In this document: positions 36,676 through 47,429 of the stretch, one piece after another
Position numbering within the stretch: position 1 is the first letter of the stretch
Layout: each line of letters starts with the position of its first letter
Assembly: GCF_022965805.1 (NCBI RefSeq)
Contig: NC_133101.1
Location: forward strand, 45,333,742 to 45,397,741
Reading direction: 5' to 3'
Length of the DNA stretch: 64,000 nucleotides
Source of the DNA: Primulina eburnea
Lineage: Eukaryota > Streptophyta > Magnoliopsida > Lamiales > Gesneriaceae
Translations under genes and position numbers: made by a program
The notes under the pieces: generated by a model
What the model saw: only the letters and a program-made list of their open reading frames with translations
Told to the model about the DNA's origin: nothing
Database searches by the model: none

Positions 36676-37563
36676 ATGGCGAAAAACCCATTCAAGAAAA
36701 TTAATATGAAATTTAACCTCAACATGATCATGATAGACGAAAAACACTTAGAGATCACATGAATCTTACACACACTAGTACACCTTCACGTCTAGTTTTT
36801 CCCCCAGATGCATCTCATTTCAATTTTAAGCCTGGTATTATTCAACTTTTACCTAACTTTTATGGTTTAGATTCTGAAAATCCATATATGCATTTACGAG
36901 AGTTTGAAGAAGTGTGAAACACATATAATGATATAAATTGTAGCATGAACACCATTCGACTTAAGATTTTTTCCTTTTTCTTTAAAAGATAAAGCTAAAA
37001 CTTGGCTATAAAATATTAGATCAGGATCCATTTGAACTTGGGATGAGTTGCAACAAAAATTATTGGAAAAAGTTTTTTCCATCTCAAAGAACAAATTCTT
37101 TGAAATGGCAAATAATCACTTTCATTCAAAAATAAGGAGAAACCTTTTTATCAGTGTTGGGATAGATATAAAGAATTGCTTGATCTTCTTCCACATCATG
37201 GTTTTGAAATTTGGAGAGTTGTTTCACAATTTTATGAAGGCTTAACACCTAAAGATAGGCAAATGGTTAAATTTATGTATAATGGAACATTTGAAGATAA
37301 ATATCCAAACAAGGAAATTGAGTATCTCGATTCATTAGCTGAAAATGTTCAAAATTGGGACACTATAGGTACAATCAAACCATCAAACAAGATTTAATCT
37401 CCCACATCTGGTAGAGATATGTACTCCCTCAAGGATGAACATGATCTCCAAGCCAGATTTACCTCTTTGGCAAGAAAAGTTGAGGCACTTGAATTGAAAA
37501 AGAATGGTCAATTAAAATCTATTCAACAAAAATTAATGTTATCGGGATCCATTCGAACTTGGG
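36676..37563 (+). pseudogene. decayed Athila gag, second copy of the tandem duplication
   Basis: Near-identical to 35264-36150 with the same broken frame; the small open pieces recur 1413 bases later. Confidence 0.88.
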
Positions 37564-37611
37564 ACGTAAATTTTATCGGTGTTGGTTTTTCAACAAAAAT
37601 ACGAACTTTTT

Positions 37612-37855
37612 GACAATATTGTAGATATTAAAATCAACTTTCTACAGGTCCTGGAATCATCTTAATCTCATTTGCAAAGACAATGTTATTCTTGTTTTAT
37701 CCAACATGTAAAAATAGTAAAAACTTATAATTACACAACTTATATTTTATACATTTTATTATAAAATATATAATATTTAAACATTTAATAAAACAAAAAC
37801 TATAAATTTATATTATAAAAAATTTAGTTAATGTACAATTTTTTTATGTTTATCA
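37612..37855 (-). repeat. Athila LTR 5' fragment, unit 2
   Basis: Same as 36199-36442, shifted by one duplication period. Confidence 0.75.
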
Positions 37856-38615
37856 AGGTCCCGTAAATTGCCTCTTGACTGGGTGAGAGTTCTGCTGGAG
37901 CTGCTGCCTGTTGTGCTGCATCTCAAAAGCAATATCTTTCGGGGCCTGCTCAGCTTGGAATGCACAATCAGTGGTAGCTGCATAATCCGCTGGTCGCATC
38001 AGCATCACATCACGGCATATAGTAGGTCGTAAGCCATCAAAAAAGTTCCTTAATTTCTCAGCAGCATCCTTAGCTATAAGGGGTACAAAGTGACAACCCC
38101 TATCAAAATTTCTAACAAACTTAACCACAGTCGTGTCTCCTTGACGGAGAGTCATAAATTCTCTCTTCAATCATTCTCAGACGTCAGTAGTAAAATACTT
38201 CTCGTAAAAAATGTCCTTGAATTGCACCCAAGTGAGGGTGGCTAGATCAACCCCATGCTCAGCTCCTTCCCACCAAAGAGAAAAGTCTTCTCACAGCATA
38301 AATGTAGCACATCTAACTCGGTCAGTATCTCCCATATTCATATATCGGAAATGCACTTCAAGAGATCGAATTCAACCTTCAGCAGCAAACGGGTCGGTGC
38401 TGCCAGAAAATTCCTTCGCACTCAGTCTTCGGAACTGATCATACATGTCGTGATGTGGCCTCAAAGCATGCTGAGCCTGCTGCTCAGAGAAACAGGTCAT
38501 GTCCTCTAAAACACGAGTAGCAGCATCCCCATTACGAGGTGAGGGTGCATTCCATTGATGTTCCCCATTAGTCACAACTTACCTATTTGTACTAGGTGCG
38601 CGTCTAGTAGGCATT
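37856..38615 (-). pseudogene. Gypsy gag remnant (retrotransposon gag domain)
   Basis: Read leftward from about 38615, pieces show [25 protein letters not shown], a [13 protein letters not shown] block and then a 105-codon frame (37853-38170) with MTLRQGDTTVVKFVRNFD and FDGLRPTICRDV. This is the capsid part of a Tekay-like gag, with stops near 38370, 38300 and 38170. It is cut on the left by the Athila LTR fragment. A second short copy (36443-36596) is the duplicated part. Confidence 0.85.
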
Positions 38616-38794
38616 ATATCTGAGCGTTTTCCATATTATAAATGTAAACAACATGCATTTAAATCTAGGTTTCTAATCATGCATCATATACTAATCCATT
38701 TTTTAGCAACTTTAATCATATATATCATTTAATTTCAAAAAGCTTTTAAACATGCAACTTAAACATATAAAAAATGTAAACATGCAGATATCAT
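38616..38794 (-). other. leader of the minus-strand Gypsy element, left part
   Basis: AT-rich non-coding DNA between gag and the solo LTR. The leader resumes after 41593 and reaches the primer site at 41678. Confidence 0.6.
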
Positions 38795-41588
38795 TGTAAC
38801 AATCATGAGCCATTAGGCTGAACCAACATAGGCCTTGGCCCATACCCACGCACCACTACTGGTCATGGGTCATTAGGAGGCCCATGCCCATGCACCGCCA
38901 CTCATAGAATATCCCACCCATGGAAAGTGGTTTCATTCGCCTTCCCCAGCACTTGAACCCATGACCTTCAGGCTTAAGTACCTAGATTCCTTAAATTTTG
39001 GAACCAGTTGGGCTAGTACCGTAACATCTACCGTTTTAAAAGTGTGGAAATATTTTTTTATTTTATAAAAGCTCGCAATTACAAAATAACATTTAAATTA
39101 ATCGTATTTATTTGCCAATAAATGTAGCGCAGTTTAAAAATAACTAACATCATCCAAAAATCAACGTAAACGTAAACGTGTACAAATCACATGAATCAAT
39201 ATGCGGAAAAATAATGGTCCTCGGGTCATGTCAATGCACATCCCGCCTGTCTAATCAGTCTTCGACACCTCCGGTCTCCTGATCAAAATGCTCACCTGCA
39301 TCATACACGCCTAGTGAGCCTAAAGCCTCAACACACCAGTACCAGTAATAACAAGTACATATACGTAGCACACACCATTGAAAAATAGCATAATCAACAT
39401 ACATCTCATGTCTGAAGTGAAATCGTATACGTAAACGTGAACAATCAAAACTTGACAATAATCATAGCATGTATCATCGTATCAGCATATATGTGTTAAT
39501 TTTCTTAATTTTAATTCCGTTCATTAGTTGTGACTTTCGTATCATTATGTTAGTCAATGGATCCATCTACGAGTAACCGTGGTACCTGGCGGCAAGGTTC
39601 ATCAGCGACAACATTACCCACCCAATGAGTCTCGGCCTTACATGTCATCGTGTTAGTCACAACTAAATCAATTCATTCAAAAACGTGTAATCATAATCAC
39701 CACTTAAATAAAAGCATGCATATACATAATTTTTTTTAAAAACCAAACATGCATCGTATTTATCATATTTTCATAAAAATCATAAACGTGATGCCTAAAC
39801 ATTTAAAACATTATTAAATGTGTTAGGGCGCTGCCATTAACAAAATCTCACCCCGGGTGCAAAATGACCATTTTGCCTCTAGAAACCCAAAAATCATCGT
39901 TTTACCCATTGACCTCTAAAAAGTGACCCGAAGCTTACCAATATCCAAAACATAATTTTAAGCATTCTTAGACGTAAATTTGAGCCCAATACCAAACTTA
40001 ACCGATTCGTTTTAAAACTTGGACCAGGATCCCGGTTTTAACCCGAATCGAATCGAAAATTAACCAAAACTTTCCTAACTTTTTACCACACTAATTGAAC
40101 ATCTAAAAGGCCCTAAAATTACCAAACCAGATCCTTAAACCCTACGACCAGCCCTCACCAGCTGCTAGACAACACAATCCTCCCCATGTCCTACGCATCC
40201 CACTTGTCCTGTTCCATAGTTGCGTCTCTAGCCTACAACCGTTGGAACCCGTGGAGAGCCAGCTTGCCCTTGGTCACCCTATGACCCTTCTGGGCCCAAG
40301 GAACTAACGGCTATTCACCCATGCAAGTCGCAGTCCCACCTAGAATGCCATACTACCAACCGCTCAACAAGAGACTCATTTCCTTCCCTCCCGCTCACCA
40401 GCACTAGGGATTATTGCCAGCACGCATTGAACCCTTCCAAGCCTTGTCTCATACCCACTAGGATCTGGTCTAAGGCTCGGCTAAGTCTTGGTGTTGCTAG
40501 TTACTTCTGCACGCTAAATATCCCAAGAAACGAGCTATCCCCTTGAAGCACTCCTCTCGGCTATTCATCTTGCAACAACCAACAACAATTCTAAACCCCA
40601 AAACACCATCACAGCACAATGCTCAGCCCCTTAACAATCCAAAAATCTCAGCCCCTTTCACGACAGTACATGAAACGTGAGTGGATGAAAATAATGCATA
40701 AACTTAAAGCAAACCGAATTGCTTCCATGCATGAAACTGGATCTAGAATCTCTCATAATATTAAGCACACATCAGTATGTATATGACGTATGAGATGCAA
40801 AACAAAATTACGTGGCATGCTTGATGATTTTTGTGCACAATTGCTCGAAGGAAAGCACATCCGAGATGTGGGGAAAGCTTGAGTTTGAAGAACAAAGAAT
40901 AACCAAATTCCCTTGCTGTAGCACTCACGAGGAGGCTGATGAGTGGAGGGGGTGGACGACTGTGTGGAGAGAATTAAGTTTAGGTTAAAGAATTTTTAGG
41001 GTTAATTAGTATTATTAAATAGTTAGCCCTTAAACTAATGGGCCCTAATTGCTAATTACAATTTTAAAAAAAGGATTTTAAGCCCAAAGTTTAAAAGTAG
41101 GCCCATTAAGTACAGACACAATTCCGAAAAATATTTCATGTTGGAAAGTTTTTGAAAATAATAGCCGAACCTTCGAAAAATCCCCCGATTCGATAAAATA
41201 TGTGTACAAGATAAAAATAAAATCTTTCGGGTAAAATACCCAATAAAGCTCATTTTTGAAAAAAAAACCTTTAAAACATCTTATTTAATTAATAAAAATA
41301 AATAGTGTTACAAAAATAATTTTCTTGATAATTTCCCGGTCTCCGTTCCTCGTTCGAGCGTGAAATGCAACTTAAAAATCTTTAATGCATGGATATTTAA
41401 AATTTCATGAAATAAATTCTATCATGCAAGAATAATGCATAAAATGCATAAAAATAATTAAACACATAATTAATGAAATAAACAAGTATTTAATCCTTTA
41501 AAACAATTTAATAAAATATCCAAGAAATTTAATAACTTGCATGCATGTATGTGGTTCCCGTGGACTTTCAAATTTTCGGGACGTTACA
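38795..41588 (-). mobile_element. solo LTR, target duplication ATCAT, with SINE at its end
   Basis: The minus-strand start is TGTAACGTCCCG (plus end GGGACGTTACA at 41588). The plus-left end TGTAACA lies at 38795, split from the rest by a SINE. ATCAT flanks both sides (38790-38794 and 41589-41593), so it is a solo LTR inserted in the leader of the surrounding Gypsy element. It contains the shared 'GTCCTCGGGTCATGT' block (about 39217) and a GC-rich part (40140-40650). No coding frame. Confidence 0.88.
38805..39020 (-). mobile_element. tRNA-derived SINE
   Basis: The minus strand carries an A-box-like TAGCCCAACTGG near its 5' end and a B-box-like GGTTCAAGTGC about 50 bases later, the internal RNA polymerase III promoter pattern. 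Imperfect target duplications flank it: GTAACAATC (38796-38804) and GTAACATC (39021-39028). No clear A or T tail is visible. About 216 bp, with no coding content. Confidence 0.65.
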
Positions 41589-41677
41589 ATCATCATAAAA
41601 ATCATGTAAAACAATTAAACTTACAGACGATTGAGCTTTCCGAAACTGGCGGTGGCACAACCCTTTGCAGGAATATT

Positions 41678-41689
41678 GCTCTGATACCA
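41678..41689 (-). other. primer binding site, tRNA-iMet
   Basis: Minus strand TGGTATCAGAGC, adjacent to the LTR end at about 41692. It belongs to the Gypsy element with gag at 37856-38615. Confidence 0.85.
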
Positions 41690-41691
41690 AC

Positions 41692-42146
41692 TTAAACGTC
41701 CACTACTCATTTTTCTTTGAAATATACTATTTTTTATATATAAATATATGTGTGCAACTCTCGGCCATATACATATAAATATAGATATATATATATATAT
41801 TTTACAACTTTAAAAATAAACTAGTCAACCTAATATTTGAAAATCCCAAAGGAAAGCATTCACACATAAAATTGAAACATCAACCAAACTAAACTAGCAT
41901 TATTTCAAAAAAAACACTTAACTCTAACATTATCTCAAAATCCTCTCAAAAGCATCATAAGTCATAAAAATATTTAAGTAATCATAAACCACAAACCTAG
42001 GTTTATTTGCGGAAAACTAGCGACAGTCCTCGGATTATGTGCACCTTCAGTCCAGCTAGATCAACCATCAAGACTTCCATTAACATCAATCTCATGCTCA
42101 CCTGCTTCGATCATACATAGTGAATCTATTGACTCAGCAAACTGTA
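41692..42146 (-). repeat. 5' LTR of the minus-strand Gypsy element, truncated
   Basis: Starts TTAAACGTCC beside the primer site (first G of the usual TG changed). It matches the LTR at 31229 and includes the conserved 'GTCCTCGGATTATGTGCACC' (42032). It is cut at 42146 by another LTR start. Confidence 0.7.
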
Positions 42147-42952
42147 AGGTCCAAAATTAAGACGACGTAATCCAACTGCATGCAAATGTAGGGATAATGA
42201 ATAATAGCTAATTAATTTATTTTAATGGTTAAATTAATTATGTGTAGGTGATCGAGGAATGGAGACCGAAGGCTGAAAATGGAGAATGTTTTTGTTAAAT
42301 AATTGTTTTAATTATTTAAAATAAGGTTGATACTTTATTTTTGAAAATAAAGAGTTTTGAGGTGATTTTATATTCCAGGACGTAAATTTTATCGGTATTC
42401 GATTTTCATAAAAAAAATACTAACGTTTTGATATCCCGGCTAATAATTTCACGAACTTTCCTAAACGAAATAATTTTTAAAAGCACTAATGGGCTTATTG
42501 GACCTAATTAACCATGTTAATGGGCCTAAGCTATTATTAGTGTTGATTAAATATTTAAAGTACAAACCCATACCATAATTCACATAACACACGTCCCTCA
42601 CCCATATCAATACAAGACTCCTTCTCTCCTCAATCACACGGCACACACAAGGTTTTGGAAGGAGAAAAGCTTTGGCTATTGCTAGGAAATTCATCCAAGG
42701 TCTTCTAGTCACTGTTTTTTGCATCGTCAACGGATTCGTGCGTTAAATACGGAAAGACACACCATATCTTTTTCCTTTTCTCATCTATCACACCCTAATA
42801 AGTATTTGAATATGAATTGCATGAAAAACAAGTATTTAAAGCATGATATTTGATCCAAAAATATGATTTATGCATACATGAAGGGGCTGCCATGTTATAG
42901 GATCATAGGGCCACGCTTTTACACGAGTTATGGAGTCTTAGAGAGCACTAGA
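42147..42952 (+). repeat. plus-strand Gypsy LTR fragment
   Basis: Begins TGTAAGGTCCAAAATT and runs about 800 bp to the next insertion at 42953. AT-rich, with only short open frames. Confidence 0.6.
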
Positions 42953-43823
42953 TGAAAGGGGATCGGTTACGGTGCTCGGATGCACAAGAAGAATTAAAAA
43001 AATAGTTTTACCATAAGAAAACCGAGCACCTCACTATATCGTGTAGAAAATAACAAAAAAAAAAACAAATGCCATACATAATAGGTTTAGAAATTGTACC
43101 TATCAATAACAAGAATTGATTTTTTTGGCTCCAATTAAGTTTAAACAACTTAGGTCTTGAGGGTAGACAATCTACAAGATTCCAAGAGCACTCCTTGCTC
43201 AAATGATCATTTCCTTCAAATTAGGTTGTCCACCAACATTGAAGATCCACTCTACACTTGCACTAGAAAGGTAGAGTATTTTTCATTGATAAGTGTATGC
43301 TTTTTCAATCAAAATGAAGAAGCAAAATGTATGGATTTTTTTAGTGAAAAATTTCGTCCATGGGGTGCTACGAGGAGAGAATGAAGACTTTTCTTGGTGC
43401 TTGAAAAAGTTAAAAAGTTCATGTGCTTGTCATGCCTTGTTTATTGAAAAAGTTGTCTCCCAACTCTTCACCTCCCTTGCTTGCATTTTATTTGAGCTTG
43501 TAACAATTACAAATCCCATTGACTTTTTTTTAAATATCTCGAACACATTTGAGACCAATTAAACTTTGCTTGAATTACTCAAGCCTACTAATTGAATAAT
43601 TATTTTCAATTGAGCTCTACAAGACCCAAAGTTATTTAATTAATTCAACACTTGTATTAATTTAATTATTTAGACTCTACTAGGTCCACTAGTGTTTAAT
43701 TAATTCAACACTTGAATTAATTTTATTTAGTGCATAAAAATGTTTATGAAAATCACAATTTCCAAATACAATATTTATTTGAGCCAACTTTTAATTTAGG
43801 AACATTTTCACAAATTAAAAGTT
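42953..43823 (-). repeat. fragment of the 2.16-kb LTR family
   Basis: Starts TGAAAGGGGATCGG like 19834 and follows that LTR until it is interrupted at 43823 by the Copia LTR. Its remainder would lie beyond the window. Confidence 0.85.
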
Positions 43824-44453
43824 TGTTGGAAATTTAATTTCGGAAGTTTGACAAACAGAGCGAATAAAGATTGAACTAACTGATCAAGAAGACTGATTAG
43901 AACTGATCCAAAATATACGCAAACTATTAGTTGCCTAACTGAAGATTAGTGCGTAGACAAGTCAACTGAACTAAGCTAACTGAATTGTGTAGTTGACTGC
44001 ATAATCAGTTGGAAAAGTCAGTCTTAATGCAATCAGTTGTAATCTATCAGCCAGTTCTATCGGCTGTGTCAAACTGATAGAATGTCATCAGTTAAGGAAT
44101 GTAACTATCAACCGACAACTGTACAAAAGCAGACTGTAAGGTGGTCTGTACAAGTCTTGTATTGATCAAAGTCTTTTAGTGAATTTTATATCTTCTAGAT
44201 AGAAGCGGTGACGTAGCAGTAATCGAAATCTCCAAACATCAATATATCTTGTCTCTTAAATTCTATTATATTCTATCTGTCAGTAAGTTTATTTCCGCAC
44301 TTTCATTAGTTAACTGAATGATATTGGCATAACAAGATTCCCGAGTTCATTTCATCACTAAACTGACTCATTATTCAAAAAGGTGATATAATTACCTAGT
44401 GTTTATTCAACCCCCCTTCTAAACACACTTTCACCTTCGAACTTATCCTATCA
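43824..44453 (+). repeat. 5' LTR of the older Copia element
   Basis: TGTTGGAAAT...TATCCTATCA, 630 bp, followed by a primer site TGGTATCACAGC (44456-44467, one change from tRNA-iMet). It is rich in CAGTTA/CAGTTG motifs like the younger element's LTR. Confidence 0.85.
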
Positions 44454-44514
44454 AGTGGTATCACAGCAGTTGAATCTTTTTCCTGAATATTCCTACCTAC
44501 AAAATCTGATTATC

Positions 44515-46384
44515 ATGTGTTCCTTCAACAAAATTCCTATGTTCTGAAGAGAAGAGTTCGATGATTGGAAGATTAGGATGCAGGCTCATCTATCTGCACA
44601 AGATGATGACATGTGGTATTTCATTAGTGAGGGACCCATGAGAATACTGAAAGCAAGTACTGTTGTTACCATAACTGATGGTGCACTCCATTGCATTGAA
44701 AAGGCAAGAGAAGAATGGATAGCAGAGGACAAGAGAAAAGCCAATTTGGACAACGTAGCCAAATATATCTTGTACAAAACGCTGGATAAAATCACTTTCA
44801 GTAAAATAAAGATGCGCAAGAGTGCAAAATAAATCTGGGAGAAGTTGATTCAGCTGTGCGAAGGCAATGAGCAAACCAAAGAAAACAAACTTTCAATTGC
44901 CGTTCAAAAATTAAAAAAATATTAAAATGAAGATTGGTGACTCTATGCACGAATATGATGAAAGAATCAATGGCATAATGAACGAACTGAATACACTTGG
45001 AAATGTGTATTCAAATAAAGAAGTTGCACTGAAAGTTGTTCGAGGTCTTCCTAAAGAATGGGATGTTAAGACCATGGTCATGCGGGAATCGAAAGACCTA
45101 AATAAAGTCAAACTTCATGACCGATTTGATGTCTAAAAGACTAGGAGTTAGATTTGCATACGAGAGAAGGAGAACTTCCACACGAGCAGCTACAACAGCT
45201 CTTAGTGCTGTCAAACTGGAACCAACTGGTTTTGTTGAGAAAACTGCTGATTAGTTAAGCAATGACGCAATGTCATTATTTGTCAAAAAATTTGGAATAA
45301 CACCAAAGAAGAACCAAATTCTTGCTACAACTGTGCCAAATCTGGACACTTTATTGCTGATTATCTTAAGCCAAAGAAGGATAGTCGAGTATCAGATGAG
45401 AAGGGAAAGAAATCTCATGAGCACAGGAGAAGAACCAAAGATGATAAGAAATCATTCAGAAAGAAACATGAAGTTATTCTAGCTGAAGAAAGTAAATCCA
45501 AGTGGGATGAATCTGACAGCGATGAATCAGAACCTGAGAGCTTGTGCAGCTCCAGCGATGATGAGGAAGTCAAGTGTCTAATGGCTGATGACACAGAACT
45601 AGAATCAACCAATGAACATGTATTCGATTTTAGTTCAACTTAATTTACACGAGATGAACTTATTTATACATTACATGACATGGTCAACGAGTATCACAAG
45701 CTTGCTCTCTCAGTTGAGAAGGACAAAGCAAAGTAAACTTATCCCAATGACGATAAAACTGGGACTGATAAATCAGTTGAACTGTTGAGTCTTAAACAGG
45801 AGATTGCTGAGCTGAATGCTGAAAAAAGCAAGAATCGATCTACGATTCAACAGTTAACGCTTGAGAATTCAAAGAAAACTGAGCTTATTCATGCATGAAA
45901 TAAATCATATGTTGCACTAGCTGAAATGAAAGATATACAAAAATTAGTTACAGATAAAACTTGTTTAGGTTTCAGCAATCATGATGAAGATTCTACCATT
46001 GATACTCATTCAAAACAGAACATGGGCAAAGGGAAATATATTCACTTTGAAAAATCAGCTGTGGTACAATAACAACCTGAGCCGAGTAGACCAGTTGAAC
46101 AGGCCATTGAAAATCAGAACAAGGCTAAAAGGTATGGAATTGGTTATAGCCCTAAAACTTCAACTGATTCGTGTAGCTGGCAACCTAGAAGGTTCAACAA
46201 TAAACACCTGATTTCTCAAAATAGCTATTATAATTACCATAACTGTAAGCCAGTTCAGAAAAGAGATCAGCTGAACAACCAGTTGAACAAGGCTAAAGCG
46301 CATATTGCCTCATCAGCACACAATACACTAAGCATACACAAGCCGGGAAAAATCATTTGGAACACAGCAACTGGAATGTCAGTT
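44515..46384 (+). pseudogene. Copia gag remnant
   Basis: Homologous to the gag at 47430-49397. Readable pieces are FNKIPMF, the 84-codon frame 44578-44832, KIGDSMHEYDERINGIMNEL and VVRGLPKEWDVKTMVMRESKDLN. Stops and shifts are scattered (for example near 44548 and 44830). The zinc-knuckle region near 45330 is shifted. It ends where the younger Copia element inserted. Confidence 0.9.
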
Positions 46385-46389
46385 AAAAT

Positions 46390-47371
46390 TGTTAGAAACT
46401 AAATTCTGGAGTTTGACAAAAACATAAATAAATCGATTAAATCAACTAATACGCGAAAGCAAATTCGGCAGCTGGACTGATCAACTGAAATCAGCTGACA
46501 CAAACTGATCAGTTGAGAACTGATCAGTTAAAACATTCAGCCGAAAATATTAAAGTCTCTCAACTGAAGATACCTCGGGAAAGATCATTCAACAGACAGA
46601 AAGACATATCAGAAAGCAACTGAATATGGAAAGCCGCACCACATAGAACAACGTATTTCGGCTATTGAAATTAAAACGCCGTTTTACAATCAATAATGAA
46701 GTAGCAATCAAGAACACTGTCCAAGAAATGATGAAGTGGCAATCAACGGATACATAAATTCAAAAGTTACCGTTGAAAGATAAGTCTATAAATATGACTA
46801 AAGAGCAGTTGAAGAACGACGACGATCTATCAATCTCAAACTTGCTATTACTCTGTCAAAATCTCAGCTCACTCTTATTAGATCTATTCGTAGCAATCAA
46901 GGCTACAAGTTGAGCAAACTAGCACTCTGTAATATTGATAACTCAATAAGTGCTAAGTTCAGTTACTCACAGAGATCATTGTATTATACTCAGAGTTTCA
47001 GTTTAGGCAGTAGATAAGTCCTAACTGAAGTGGGTCTGTACAAGTGTTGTACTCGATCAAAGTCTTTTTGTGAATATCCTATCCTTGAGATAGAAGGGGT
47101 GACGTAGGAGTTATTCAAATCTCCGAACATCCAGAAACATATTGTGTTGTCTTTACTTCAGTTTTTCATTTTCAGTTAGATACTCTATCTTTCAATCAGT
47201 TTACTTTCCGCAACTGATTATTCAGTTTAACTGATTGTTATTGACCGACGGGATATTTAGTTCAGTTTGCAATAAAACTGAACTACCTTTTTCGGAGAAC
47301 TTTTAAATTCCTAGAAGTGTTTATTCAACCCCCCCTTCTAAACACTCCTTAGTCAATAACCGATCCTATCA
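46390..47371 (+). repeat. 5' LTR of the younger Copia element
   Basis: TGTTAGAAAC...GATCCTATCA. TATAAATA lies at 46787-46794. Palindromic AACTGATCAGTT and many CAGTTR motifs lie upstream of it (46430-46560). Confidence 0.93.
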
Positions 47372-47373
47372 AG

Positions 47374-47385
47374 TGGTATCAGAGC
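47374..47385 (+). other. primer binding site, tRNA-iMet
   Basis: TGGTATCAGAGC, two bases after the LTR end. Confidence 0.93.
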
Positions 47386-47429
47386 AGGGCATATCCTATC
47401 AAAGACTATCTATACTCAATCTGATCACT

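Larger units (their letters stand above)
35184..38011. repeat. 1.41-kb tandem duplication
   Basis: Unit 1 is about 35184-36596 and unit 2 about 36597-38011, with a period of 1412-1413. The few differences seen by eye (for example TTTTACG versus CTTCACG near 35371/36783, TGTGTAA versus TGTATAA) imply over 99% identity. Each unit spans Athila gag (+), an LTR piece, an Athila LTR fragment (-) and part of a Gypsy gag (-), so the duplication arose after those joined. Confidence 0.92.

Noticed and set aside
38805..39020. A functional tRNA gene
   Set aside because: Only A- and B-box-like motifs are present; there is no cloverleaf or anticodon arm that I could draw.
42953..43823. Second solo LTR of the 2.16-kb family
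   Set aside because: Only its first part is present before the Copia insertion; the right end and target duplication are outside the window, so solo status cannot be claimed.
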